Shown here piece after piece: positions 34,627-43,093 of a DNA stretch of 60,326 nucleotides (its first letter is position 1; every line of letters begins with the position of its first letter). The notes beneath the pieces are model-generated. The model saw nothing but the letters and a program-made list of their open reading frames with translations. It was not told the DNA's origin and ran no database searches. Made by a program: the position numbers and the translations under genes. The DNA is taken from contig NZ_AGUF01000059.1 in the NCBI RefSeq assembly GCF_000236785.1, forward strand, positions 1 to 60,326. Reading direction: 5' to 3'. This stretch comes from Achromobacter arsenitoxydans SY8. Its GTDB lineage: Bacteria; Pseudomonadota; Gammaproteobacteria; Burkholderiales; Burkholderiaceae_B.

Positions 34627-34638
34627 ATTATTTTATAA
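34627..34638. promoter_or_regulatory. AT-rich 12-bp word upstream of the ThDP operon (candidate operator or -10 region)
   Basis: ATTATTTTATAA on the + strand is the exact reverse complement of the word at 28332-28343 before the GntR gene. On the mRNA strand both are preceded by CCAG, here 7 bp further away. Its place, just upstream of the leader hairpin, fits a promoter core or operator. Confidence 0.4.
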
Positions 34639-34669
34639 ATTAATACTGGTTGACCCTAGTTCAGCCCCC

Positions 34670-35899
34670 TCAGTCCGTAACCAGATACGCCTGTCCCCCC
34701 GGTTTCAGATAGGCCTTCAGGTCCTGGAACGGCACCTGCGCCTGCGTGCCCAGGCACACGCCAGACGCATGGCCTACGCCGGACACCGACAGGCTCAATG
34801 CGCCTGGCGTGGCGGCGCCCAGCGCCAGGTATCCGGGCCAGAGTTCCCAGCATCCTTCCTGGGAGCGGTCCTCGGTCATTCCCGCTTCGTCGCGCGCGGC
34901 CAGCGATTTCTGGACCTGGCTCACCAGGTCGCGCAGCGCCGCGCTGGGGGGGCGGGACGCAGCATCGCCGGGCGCGTAGGCGTCGAAGATCCGGTTCCAG
35001 TCGAGGTATTCACCGCGCAGCAGGTCCAGGGTGTAGGGGTCGAAATGGTTGTTGGGATGGGCCCCGCCGCAATCCAGGCTGCCGGCTTCGGTCACCGTCA
35101 TCAGCGCGCTGGACAGCCAGGGGACGGCAATGGTTTCTTCGTCGTAGTTGCCCAGCGTGCCCGCCGAGGGCGAGCCGCTGGTGTAGGCCGACGCCAGGCA
35201 TGCCAGCGCCGCGTGGCTCATCCGCCAATGGCGCTGCTCCAGCAGGTGGTTCACGCGCGCAAGCACCTGCGCGTCGGGGTGGCGGCTAAGGCGCGGATAG
35301 CTGAATTTGGTGCGGGGGTCCTGCCACATGCGGTAGGCCACCTTGGCGCTGCCGACGTCGGGGCCGACGGGAACCGCGTGGCCGGCCAGCTTCAAGGCCT
35401 CGTAGGGCGCGCGCGTCGCATTGATATCCGCGTCGTCGTCGATGCCGCCATCGTTCGCCTGCGCGCCGGTCTCGTACTGCGCAACCCGCTTCAGGGTGAA
35501 GTTGCGCTGCTTGCCGGTGCGGGCGTCGGTCCACACGCCGCGGTAGCCTTGCTCGTCGCGCGTGCCTTGCCAGGTCGCGGCGGCGTCGGCCTGCGCGCCC
35601 GCCGCATTTCCGGCCTTGGCGGCCTCCCAATAAGGCTTGGGTTCCAGCAGCGCCTGGTCGGTGCCTTTCAAGGGGATGTCCACGCCGCGCTTCGGATAGA
35701 AGTAGCGCCCGCTCAGCTGGCCGTTCGGGGCCGTGGCGCTATCCAGTTCCATCACCACTTCGCCCGCGCCCTGCAGTTCGCCGGCATACACCGTGCGCTG
35801 GGCGGCGCTGACTGCGCCGGTGATCTGCGAAAGGCCGGCCAGCGCCAGCGCGCCCAGCCAGGAATGAGGAATGCGCGCGGGAGTCTTGAACATGGGCAT
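34670..35899 (-). CDS. Exported hypothetical protein
   Basis: This protein of about 409 residues starts MPMFKTPARIPHSWLGALALAGLSQITGAVSAAQ, a signal peptide with a VSA-A cleavage site. GGACG lies 6 nt before the ATG at 35899. The first mature domain (VYAGELQGAGEVVMELD... LSGRYFYPKRGVDIPLKG) resembles small beta-rich periplasmic modules. The C-terminal part (YDEETIAVPWLSSALMTVTEAGSLDCGGAHPNNHFDPYTLDLLRGEYLDWNRIF) resembles DUF3298/RsiV-like domains. I cannot name the function. It is alone on its strand, with a 90-bp gap from the ThDP operon. Confidence 0.72.
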   Translation of the reverse strand: MPMFKTPARIPHSWLGALALAGLSQITGAVSAAQRTVYAGELQGAGEVVMELDSATAPNGQLSGRYFYPKRGVDIPLKGTDQALLEPKPYWEAAKAGNAAGAQADAAATWQGTRDEQGYRGVWTDARTGKQRNFTLKRVAQYETGAQANDGGIDDDADINATRAPYEALKLAGHAVPVGPDVGSAKVAYRMWQDPRTKFSYPRLSRHPDAQVLARVNHLLEQRHWRMSHAALACLASAYTSGSPSAGTLGNYDEETIAVPWLSSALMTVTEAGSLDCGGAHPNNHFDPYTLDLLRGEYLDWNRIFDAYAPGDAASRPPSAALRDLVSQVQKSLAARDEAGMTEDRSQEGCWELWPGYLALGAATPGALSLSVSGVGHASGVCLGTQAQVPFQDLKAYLKPGGQAYLVTD

Positions 35900-35994
35900 C
35901 GAGCGTCCGTGGGCTTTGGGGGAACCCAATATACCCGAGGGGTGTGCACGTTGCGGCCGGCGCGCGGACGGTTCGCCGCCGTTGGTTGGGCGGA

Positions 35995-36732
35995 TCAGTC
36001 CACCGGTTTCCAGCGCCCGGAATCCGGGCTGACCGCCGCGGGCGCGCCATCCGCCCAGACCTGTTCGTCATCGAGCCGCAGCGCCGTTGCAGGGTCGACA
36101 TCGAATGCGATTCCAAGCGCTTGTGCGACCCGGGGGTCTTCGATGGGAAGCTCCCAGGTCAGGAACAGTTGCGCGAGGTCCGGGCCCGATGCGAAATCGG
36201 CTTCATCGAAGCCGCTGGCGCGGCGCGGAATGACGGCGTGGGGCTGGCAGGTGTCGAAGACCATGGCGACGCCCGGCTTGAGCGCGATGCGGTGCCCGGT
36301 GCCGGGAAAGTGCACGTCCAGTCCCTTGTCCTCGCTGAGGAACAGGTTGCAGAACGCGGAGCCGCCGTATTGGCCGCCGTCGTGGTGATAGCGCGCGCCG
36401 CGGCAGGCCATGAGCGCCATGTCGCTGGCGTCCAGGACGTCGCCCAGGCCCAGCGCGCGTGTCCAGTCGCGCATGGCCTGCAGGCACAGGCCGAATTCGG
36501 GCCAGCGTGCGCGGGTCCGGGCCAGCGGCATCTGTTCCACGTCGCCGGGTTCAAGGAACAGCCGTGTGCGGATTTCGCGGTCCCAATCGGCGAGCACGCG
36601 CGCGGGCGGCGCGGGCACGTCGACCTGGCCGGCGAGCAGGCGTGCGCTGACGCTGCGGCTGCGCAGGGTGTCCGCGCTCCAGAAGAAGGACCGCAGGCGG
36701 TCGTGGGGTGTGTGATCCATGGGCTGCTGCAT
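35995..36732 (-). CDS. 2-oxoglutarate/Fe(II)-oxygenase-like protein
   Basis: This 245-residue protein has a possible 2OG-Fe(II) facial triad: HHD in YHHDGGQYGG (an HxD motif), a distal His in CQPHAVIPRR, and a following Arg pair that could bind 2-oxoglutarate. The strand pattern between them (AFCNLFLSEDKGLDVHFP, HRIALKPGVAMVFDT) fits the double-stranded beta-helix. The substrate is unknown. It lies 10 bp downstream of the membrane hydrolase gene and is probably co-transcribed with it. Confidence 0.6.
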   Translation of the reverse strand: MQQPMDHTPHDRLRSFFWSADTLRSRSVSARLLAGQVDVPAPPARVLADWDREIRTRLFLEPGDVEQMPLARTRARWPEFGLCLQAMRDWTRALGLGDVLDASDMALMACRGARYHHDGGQYGGSAFCNLFLSEDKGLDVHFPGTGHRIALKPGVAMVFDTCQPHAVIPRRASGFDEADFASGPDLAQLFLTWELPIEDPRVAQALGIAFDVDPATALRLDDEQVWADGAPAAVSPDSGRWKPVD

Positions 36733-36742
36733 AGCGGAAGAC

Positions 36743-38485
36743 CTAGCCTCCGCGTCCTTCGTAGGCGCCTTCGCTGCCTTGTTCGTCTTCCATCGAGGCC
36801 TGGGCCCGTTCCAGCAAATAGCGCTTGAGGCCGGCCAGGGCGTCCGGCGACCAGTCGTTGACGCCGGTCACGGCGACCCACGCGTCCACATAGTGCTGCG
36901 GCGCAAAGACGTGGCCGTAGCCCATCGGCGTGTTGGTGCCCACGGCCATGTCCAGCGCAAGCTGCAGCATGGTGACCACGGGATACCAGCGCAGTTCGGG
37001 CGACACGTCCGGCCCCATCGGCTCGTTCATCCAGGCCGGGCGGCGGTACAGGTCGCGGTAGTCGAAGAACGTGACCGGGTCGCTGGCGTACTGCAGGTAG
37101 ACGACACGCATCGGACCCCAGGGCGCGTCGTCGGGCACCGGCGACCCATACTGGTTCATGAAGCGCACGAAGGCGCCGTCGCGCAGTTCGGGCAGCCAGG
37201 CGGGCGATCCCGGGTTGCGGGCGTCGGTGATCGTGCGCCAGACGCGGCTTTCGAAAGGCGGGCCGCTCCACAGGGCGCCCTGGATGGGGTCGCCGATCAT
37301 CTCGAAGAGTTCGGCCGATCCCGCGGAGTTCTTCGCGCCCAGGCTCAGGCCATGCAGGTACAGCCGGGGCCGCCGGTCCTTGGGCAGGCTGGTCCAGTGT
37401 TCGTACACAGCCAGGAACAGGGCGCGGGCGGCCTCAGCGCCGTACTCGGGCTGGGCCAGCAGCGACAGCGGACTGGAAAGATAGGAATACTGCATCGCTA
37501 CGCTGGCGACGTCGCCGTGCAGCAGATATTCCAGCGAATCCGCGGCTGCGGGGTCGATCCAGCCTGTGCCGGTGGGGGTAATCACCACCAGCACGGAACG
37601 TTCGAAGGCGCCCACGCGCTTCATCTCGTCCAGCGCGAGCCGCGCCCGCGCCTGGGGCGTGGATGCGCCGCGCAGCCCGACATAGACCCGGATGGGCTCC
37701 TTGGCGTCGCGCCCCGATTGCCGCTGGATTTCGCTGGCGGTCGGCCCCGAGGCGATGTATTCGCGGCCAGCCCGTCCCAGTTCGTTCCAGCGGACCAGGG
37801 ATTGCGGCCCGCCCGTCTTCAGGTCGGCGGTGGGCTGTGGGCGCTCGGGTTCGAGCAGCGCGTCGAATTCGCGGAACGAGGAGTCCAGCACGTGCAGCGC
37901 CCCGCGGAAAAACACGTCGGTGGCCAGCAGCCAGAAGATCAGGATCGCGATCGCCGCGCCCGTCACATTGGCCACGCGCCGCGGCACCACGCGTCGAACC
38001 TGCCTGGCCACAAAGCGCGCGAACCGCTTGAACAGCCGCGCCAGCGCCAGCAGCACGGCGAAGGTCAGCAGGGCGATGATGCTGACCTTCACGGGATGGG
38101 CGCTGGTCACCGGCTCCATCTGCATGAGGGCGCGGATCGTGTTCTGCCATTCCGCCGCGCGGCCCAGGAATACGATGGCAACCCCCAGGCACAGCAGGCC
38201 GATGCCGGCGTTGATGAGACGCGCCGCGCGGCCCTTAGGCTCGGGAAGCTCCATGTAGGCCCACAGCCAATGCCACAACACGCCCAGCCCGTAGCCCGCG
38301 GCGAAGCAGGCGCCGGCAAGCACGCCCTGCGTGACGTGGGTGCGGGGGATGAGGGTGGGCGTCAGCGCCGCGGCGAAGAACAGCGTGCCGAGCATGAGGC
38401 CGATGCCGGACAGGGATTCCAGGTGCGACCGAAAGAATGAAGGCAGGTGACGATGCAAGGTTTGCTGCACGGTGGGTGTCCTCAT
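36743..38485 (-). CDS. Integral-membrane alpha/beta-hydrolase family protein (Abhydrolase_9-like)
   Basis: This 580-residue protein has four to five hydrophobic helices in residues 25-190 (SGIGLMLGTLFFAAALTP, GVLAGACFAAGYGLG, LLCLGVAIVFLG, VSIIALLTFAVLLALA, AAIAILIFWLLATDV). A cytosolic or periplasmic hydrolase domain follows, with the nucleophile elbow GLSLG in RLYLHGLSLGAKNSAG. The C-terminus has the family pattern YLQYASDPVTFFD, RPAWMNEPMGPDVSPELRWYPVVTMLQLALDM and GYGHVFAPQHYVDAWVAV. The family's substrate is unknown; a lipid or ester target is plausible. Confidence 0.82.
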   Translation of the reverse strand: MRTPTVQQTLHRHLPSFFRSHLESLSGIGLMLGTLFFAAALTPTLIPRTHVTQGVLAGACFAAGYGLGVLWHWLWAYMELPEPKGRAARLINAGIGLLCLGVAIVFLGRAAEWQNTIRALMQMEPVTSAHPVKVSIIALLTFAVLLALARLFKRFARFVARQVRRVVPRRVANVTGAAIAILIFWLLATDVFFRGALHVLDSSFREFDALLEPERPQPTADLKTGGPQSLVRWNELGRAGREYIASGPTASEIQRQSGRDAKEPIRVYVGLRGASTPQARARLALDEMKRVGAFERSVLVVITPTGTGWIDPAAADSLEYLLHGDVASVAMQYSYLSSPLSLLAQPEYGAEAARALFLAVYEHWTSLPKDRRPRLYLHGLSLGAKNSAGSAELFEMIGDPIQGALWSGPPFESRVWRTITDARNPGSPAWLPELRDGAFVRFMNQYGSPVPDDAPWGPMRVVYLQYASDPVTFFDYRDLYRRPAWMNEPMGPDVSPELRWYPVVTMLQLALDMAVGTNTPMGYGHVFAPQHYVDAWVAVTGVNDWSPDALAGLKRYLLERAQASMEDEQGSEGAYEGRGG

Positions 38486-38539
38486 CCGGAAGGGAGTGGC
38501 ATGGATTCTCGCACGTTGCCGTGCAACGTACGCCGGTGT

Positions 38540-39199
38540 TCAGTCCCTGTCGGGCGCGCCCAGGGGAAACAGCGGCCGGTAGGGCCGGGCGTCTTCCACG
38601 GCGCGGGCAAACGACGGGCGCGCCAGGAGGCGCGCGCGGTAGGCCTGCAGATGGGGGTAGGCGCCAGAGATCCGGCTGGTCCAGTCGGCATAGAACAGCG
38701 AGGGGGCGGCGGCGCAGTCGGCCAGCGTGAATTCCGCGCCCGCCGCCCAGGTCCTGGACGCCATCAGCGGGTCCAGCCACGCGTAGGCGAGCTCCAGTTT
38801 TTCCGTGGCCAGCGCCAGCCCCTCTTTGCGCCTGGCGGGGTCGCCGGACAGCGCGCCGTTCACGGCGTGCTGCACCCAGTTCATGACGTGCAGGTCGAAG
38901 AACCGGTCCAGGAAGCGCACGTCCAGCGCGGCCATCGGGTCGGCGGGCAGCAGGCGCACGGGGCCGGGGTGCGCAAGCTGCAGGTATTCGATGATGATGC
39001 TGGTTTCGGCGATGTCGCGTTCGCCGTCCACCAGCAGCGGGAACTTGCGCAGCGGCCAGCGCCGCAGCCACTCCTGCGCATGGGCCGGCGAGTCCGGCCC
39101 GATCGGGCGAAAGTCGAAGGGGGTACTGTTTTCGTACAGCGCGATGAGCACCTTCTGCGTGTACGAAGAAAAGGGATGACCGTAAAGCGCGAGCTGCAT
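38540..39199 (-). CDS. Glutathione S-transferase family protein
   Basis: This 219-residue protein starts at 39199 (MQLALYGHPFSSYTQKVLIALYENSTPFDFR), with AGGAG 8 nt upstream; the longer frame is not supported. It has a thioredoxin-like N-domain with RKFPLLVDGERDIAETSIIIEYL (the cis-Pro and ES/ET-binding region) and an all-helical C-domain ending FTLADCAAAPSLFYADW. Length and architecture are normal for cytosolic GSTs. Substrate unknown. Divergent from the class II aldolase gene. Confidence 0.9.
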   Translation of the reverse strand: MQLALYGHPFSSYTQKVLIALYENSTPFDFRPIGPDSPAHAQEWLRRWPLRKFPLLVDGERDIAETSIIIEYLQLAHPGPVRLLPADPMAALDVRFLDRFFDLHVMNWVQHAVNGALSGDPARRKEGLALATEKLELAYAWLDPLMASRTWAAGAEFTLADCAAAPSLFYADWTSRISGAYPHLQAYRARLLARPSFARAVEDARPYRPLFPLGAPDRD

Positions 39200-39365
39200 T
39201 GCGGATTCTCCTGGGGCTGGCGCACAGGTTAAAGGGTATGGGGCTGTTTCACCAGACGGACGGTGGCCGATTCCCGGCGAGCGATGCCGGCTCGAAAGGA
39301 ATAAAGTGCGTGGTGGAACCCGCTGCGCGGACGCCGCGGGGCAAAGCAGAAAATACGGAGACGTG

Positions 39366-40130
39366 ATGGATACGGCAAGCAAGCAGGGCGCCAGCGTGCG
39401 CGAACAGGTCAGCCCGACGGAATGGCAGGTGCGCAAGGACCTGGCCGCGCTGTACCGGCTGGTGGCGCTGTTCGGCTGGGACGATCTGATCTTTACGCAC
39501 ATCACGGCCAAGGTGCCGGGCACCGAGCACTTCCTGATCAATCCCTACGGCATGATGTTCGACGAAATCACCGCGTCCAGCCTGGTCAAGATCGACCTGG
39601 ACGGCAACAAGGTCATGGAGTCCGAATACGACATCAATCCGGCGGGCTTCACCATCCACAGCTGTATCCACGCCGCCCGCAAGGATGCGATGTGCGTGCT
39701 GCACACCCATTCCATCAACGGGGTGGCGGTGTCGGCGCAGAAGGCGGGGCTGCTGCCCCTGTCGCAATTCGCCTTCATCGTGCTGCGCTCGCTCAGCTAC
39801 CACGACTACGAGGGCCTGGCGCTCAATCCCGACGAACAGCCGCGCCTGGTGCGCGACCTGGGCGCCAACAATTATCTGATCCTGCGCAATCACGGCCTGC
39901 TGACCGTGGGCCAGAGCATGGCCGAGGCGTTCCAGGCCATGCATCGGCTCGAAGCCGCCTGCATGGTGCAGGTGCGGGCGCAGGCGGGCGGTGAACTGAC
40001 CCACATTCCGCCGGAAGTCCTGGCGCGCGCCGCGGTGGAATCGCCCGCCGACCGGGCGCGCAAGGCCGAACTGGCCTGGCCCGGCCTGCTGCGCCGGCTG
40101 GACCGCCGCAACCCCGGTTACGCGGACTAG
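39366..40130 (+). CDS. Class II aldolase/adducin family protein
   Basis: This 254-residue protein starts at ATG 39366 (MDTASKQGAS), with GGAG upstream; the longer frame begins without an SD. It has the class II aldolase/adducin core: LAALYRLVALFGWDDLIFTHITAKVPG, HFLINPYGMMFDEITASSLVKIDLDG, then HTHS (zinc ligands) and ILRNHGLLTVG (third His). Those three His positions match the metal site of fuculose-1-phosphate aldolase-like enzymes, though an epimerase or dehydratase role is possible. The substrate is not deducible. Confidence 0.87.
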   Translation: MDTASKQGASVREQVSPTEWQVRKDLAALYRLVALFGWDDLIFTHITAKVPGTEHFLINPYGMMFDEITASSLVKIDLDGNKVMESEYDINPAGFTIHSCIHAARKDAMCVLHTHSINGVAVSAQKAGLLPLSQFAFIVLRSLSYHDYEGLALNPDEQPRLVRDLGANNYLILRNHGLLTVGQSMAEAFQAMHRLEAACMVQVRAQAGGELTHIPPEVLARAAVESPADRARKAELAWPGLLRRLDRRNPGYAD

Positions 40131-40199
40131 GCGGACCACGGCCCGCGGGTGCTAGCGTCGCATCCGCGCAAGAAAACTCCTATCGCCCGCGCCGGGCAT

Positions 40200-40228
40200 G
40201 GAACCCAAACGACCTCGCCGGTTACCTA
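40200..40228 (+). promoter_or_regulatory. Candidate ECF (HrpL/BtrS-like) promoter of the chaperone-effector pair
   Basis: GGAACC (40200-40205), a 16-nt spacer, then TTACCTA (40222-40228), 43 bp before the chaperone ATG. GGAACC-N16-CCACNNA is the known hrp box read by HrpL-type ECF sigma factors. The -35 half is exact and the -10 half matches only partly. GGAAC is also a generic ECF -35. Confidence 0.4.
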
Positions 40229-40271
40229 CAGGGTGGATTGTTTCCCTTTCACGCCCTGAAGGAGTATGCAT

Positions 40272-40721
40272 ATGCCCGCATCCGAGAGGTTTGCCGAGTT
40301 GCTCAGCGAGCTCGCGGCGGTGATCGGACAGGCGGAAATGCCTACCGATGAGCGGGGACTTTGCAGCTTCCTGGTCGATGAGACCGTGCCCGTAAACATA
40401 GCCCAGAACCCGGAGGGCGATGGGGTTGTCATCTTCGCGCCCCTGGGCGCGCTGCCCGGGGGCCACCGGGACGCCTGGCAAGTCCGCATGCTAAGGGCCA
40501 ACGGGGCGGGAGGCGGCGCTTATGTGTTCGGCATGGCTCCCGCCTCGGATACGGCAATCATGTCGTCGCGCCGGCCGCTCGGTTCGCTGAACGGCGCCGC
40601 GCTCGCGGGCTGGGTCGGCGAATTCGTCAGCGTGGCCAGGGGCTGGATCGACGCATTCGCCAATGAAGACGAGCCTGCCGCGACGGACGTTCCGTCCGCG
40701 AGCGCCTGGCTGCAGGTCTAG
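40272..40721 (+). CDS. Type III secretion chaperone, CesT family
   Basis: This 149-residue acidic protein has the class I chaperone pattern: an N-terminal helix (ERFAELLSELAAVIGQAEM), a DERGLCSFLVDE strand pair, VVIFAPLGALP, QVRMLRANGAGGGAYVFGMAP and a C-terminal helix (LAGWVGEFVSVARGWIDAF). Known role: dimers bind the N-terminal chaperone-binding domain of a type III effector before secretion. The start is 40272 rather than the ATG at 40266, because AAGGAG is then 7 nt away. It ends 9 bp before the large downstream gene, its presumed cargo. No type III apparatus genes are in this window. Confidence 0.8.
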   Translation: MPASERFAELLSELAAVIGQAEMPTDERGLCSFLVDETVPVNIAQNPEGDGVVIFAPLGALPGGHRDAWQVRMLRANGAGGGAYVFGMAPASDTAIMSSRRPLGSLNGAALAGWVGEFVSVARGWIDAFANEDEPAATDVPSASAWLQV

Positions 40722-40730
40722 GGGCCGGCG

Positions 40731-43058
40731 ATGACGATCGGACTGGGATCCTTCGCCAACTTTGCCCGTGCCAACCCCGACGCCGACCGCGTCGTGATCG
40801 CCGACGGCCAACTGAAGAACGACAGCCAGAATACCCTGGCCGGTTGGATAACGTGGATGTTCAGCGGGACGTTAACGCAATCTTGGGCCGCGCAGGTGGC
40901 GCAAGACAATCAAGCCGCCGTGAGCGCATTCCAGCATGCGCTGGCCTCGCACTACGGTGATGCCGACGACGGCGCGGCAGCCCGCCTGGATTCGGCGCAA
41001 CCGCTCACGGCTAACCGGATCACGGCCCTTGTCAGCGATGCGGGCCGCGAAGCCCGGACGGCGGCGCGCGACATGGCGCTAAATCCCCCGGCGCCGCCCG
41101 TGTCCGACGCCGCGATGAACGCGGTGATGGACGCCGTGGCGTTGCCCGATGGACCGCTCCAAACGTTCCTGGCGGCCGATGTGCGGGAATCGCTGCAAAG
41201 CCTGCATAACCAGGTGGCGAAATTTGACGCCACGCCGCACGCCGCCTTGTTGCCGGACCTTGGACGCCAGCTTGCCGCGCGGCTGGAAGAGTGCGTGACG
41301 CGCGCGGTTATCAGCTACAAGCTGCGTTCCATTGAGCAAGACTGGCGCGATCCCTTGGCGGGCGTTTCGGTGCAGAAGGATCTGAATGGATTTGCCCAGG
41401 GCTTGACGGGACTCTGCAAAGCCGTGCCGGGATTGCGCGCGCAGCTTGACGCCGAAAAGACGGCTTTTCATCGCAACGTGACGACCTTGCTTTCCCGGTT
41501 GGAGAAGGATCTTGGAGCGGTGTCCGCCAGATTTTTCGGCGACGGGAACGTGCTAACTGGCCTGCAAGGCTTGACCATCACCGGCAGCGATCCTCACAAG
41601 GGCGGGAACCGGGTCGTCATCATGGATTTCGGCGATGACCGAAGGGTGGTGTACAAGCCGCGCGACGTCAGGATCGACGAAGCACTGTCGGGTGCAAGCC
41701 TGGCCAATGACCGCCACAGCATGATGGATATCGCCGGGGCCCCGGAGCTGACCTACAAGTTTCTTCCCCGGCAGGATGGCGAGCATGCGACGCTGCCCGG
41801 CCATAAGGACTGGCCAGCCGACGTCAGCGAAAGCGGCCATTACGGTTATGTGGAGTTCCTGCCCAACGGCGGTCCTGCCGATTTCGTGGCGGATGACGCC
41901 CAGGCCAAGGATTACTACGGATTGCTGGGGCGCGGCGTCGCAGCGATGATGCTGGCCGGCGCGGCGGACCTGCACCACGAGAACATCATGGTGAGCAGCC
42001 GCAAGCCCTATTTCAGCGACCTGGAATTCGCTCTGACGCCGTCGATCCACCTCGATCTGGCCAATTTGATGGGGCAAACCGACAGCGCGAAGCGGGCAGC
42101 CGAGTTCGGCGCGTTGATGGACACCATGGGCATGACCATGGGCGTGACGAAGGCCGTGGATTCAAATGGGCTCAAGCCGGAGTACAAGCTGGACGCCGCG
42201 GGCGTCTTTCAACGGCAGTCACGGCAGGACGACGTGACCGAGAGCTTGCTTGTGGTCCGGGGCAATGACGGTCGATTGCTGGATTCCCACGGTGCGCTGA
42301 TCCCGCCTGAGCGGGTGCGCGAGACGCCTGACGGAAAGCAGCAGAAGTACAGGGAAACGCTCAATGTCCGCTATTGCGCACAGTTCGCCGAGGGACTGAA
42401 GGAGGGCTTGATTTCCGCAGGCAATCGCCTGGACGACTACAACGCGTTTCTCGATGAAGCCGCTAAGCTTCATGTGCGGGTGCACCCGATCAACACGACC
42501 GATCAACGTTCCTTGCTGTCGGGCTTCTTCGACAAATCCTACGGTGCGCAAACGCCCGAGGACGCGGCGGCGGCCGCGTTGGGCACGCATCTGCGAGGCG
42601 GCATCACCAACTTTTTGCAGTCGGCGACCACTGCGCATGTATCCGACCAGAACGAGACAGACCGGGCGCAGCGCGACGACGTCATGGCCGACGTCATGCT
42701 CGCCGCGTACCGCGACCACGATGTGCCGTATTTCAGCAGGCGCATGGACGATACCCGCCTGTTCTTCAATGGCGACTGCCCGGTCGCCTGGGGACAAGGC
42801 GAAAAGCAGGATGCCTACTTCAAGCTGTCCGACGCCGAACGACAGGCGGTGAAGGACAGGCTTGAGGATCTGGACCCCGCGGGCATGTCGCTTCTGGCCA
42901 AGCGCCTGGGCGATGCCGCGCAGGCCTGGCTTGCCGCGCAGACGCCCCTGGATGGCGGCGCGCTGGCGCTGCTGGTGGCCGAACCCAAGACCGTGCAAAT
43001 GCTAACCGCGTTGGGCGCTAAGGCGTCCGATTTTGTTCAGATGGACGAGCCGTTCTGA
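40731..43058 (+). CDS. Stand-alone LanM-type (DUF4135) dehydratase/kinase-fold protein, probable type III effector
   Basis: This protein has 775 residues. Residues about 1-190 are variable and may hold the secretion and chaperone-binding region. Residues about 195-735 match the LanM lanthipeptide dehydratase domain: GSDPHKGGNRVV (D287, H289), VVYKPRD (K309), YGYVEF (371-376), GAADLHHENIM (D413, H415, N418), FSDLEF (D430, E432), VRVHPINT (R583, T589) and RDHDVPYF. From memory, these correspond to the kinase residues and the Arg/Thr elimination residues of CylM. There is no LanC cyclase domain, and no precursor peptide, protease or transporter nearby. The gene follows a CesT-like chaperone by 9 bp. 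I infer an injected kinase or phospho-Ser/Thr lyase; the target is unknown. Confidence 0.75.
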   Translation: MTIGLGSFANFARANPDADRVVIADGQLKNDSQNTLAGWITWMFSGTLTQSWAAQVAQDNQAAVSAFQHALASHYGDADDGAAARLDSAQPLTANRITALVSDAGREARTAARDMALNPPAPPVSDAAMNAVMDAVALPDGPLQTFLAADVRESLQSLHNQVAKFDATPHAALLPDLGRQLAARLEECVTRAVISYKLRSIEQDWRDPLAGVSVQKDLNGFAQGLTGLCKAVPGLRAQLDAEKTAFHRNVTTLLSRLEKDLGAVSARFFGDGNVLTGLQGLTITGSDPHKGGNRVVIMDFGDDRRVVYKPRDVRIDEALSGASLANDRHSMMDIAGAPELTYKFLPRQDGEHATLPGHKDWPADVSESGHYGYVEFLPNGGPADFVADDAQAKDYYGLLGRGVAAMMLAGAADLHHENIMVSSRKPYFSDLEFALTPSIHLDLANLMGQTDSAKRAAEFGALMDTMGMTMGVTKAVDSNGLKPEYKLDAAGVFQRQSRQDDVTESLLVVRGNDGRLLDSHGALIPPERVRETPDGKQQKYRETLNVRYCAQFAEGLKEGLISAGNRLDDYNAFLDEAAKLHVRVHPINTTDQRSLLSGFFDKSYGAQTPEDAAAAALGTHLRGGITNFLQSATTAHVSDQNETDRAQRDDVMADVMLAAYRDHDVPYFSRRMDDTRLFFNGDCPVAWGQGEKQDAYFKLSDAERQAVKDRLEDLDPAGMSLLAKRLGDAAQAWLAAQTPLDGGALALLVAEPKTVQMLTALGAKASDFVQMDEPF

Positions 43059-43093
43059 CACGGCCGCGCAGCGGTTGCCGGCGGCCGCCGTCT

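Noticed and set aside
33080-36388. A 1102-residue + strand reading frame
   Set aside because: It is antisense to the ThDP enzyme and the exported protein, with low-complexity Ala/Arg/Gly/His composition typical of a high-GC shadow frame.
40731-43058. A class II lanthipeptide (lantibiotic) biosynthesis cluster
   Set aside because: No LanC domain follows the dehydratase, no small precursor gene is visible nearby, no protease/transporter is near, and the only partner is a type III-type chaperone.
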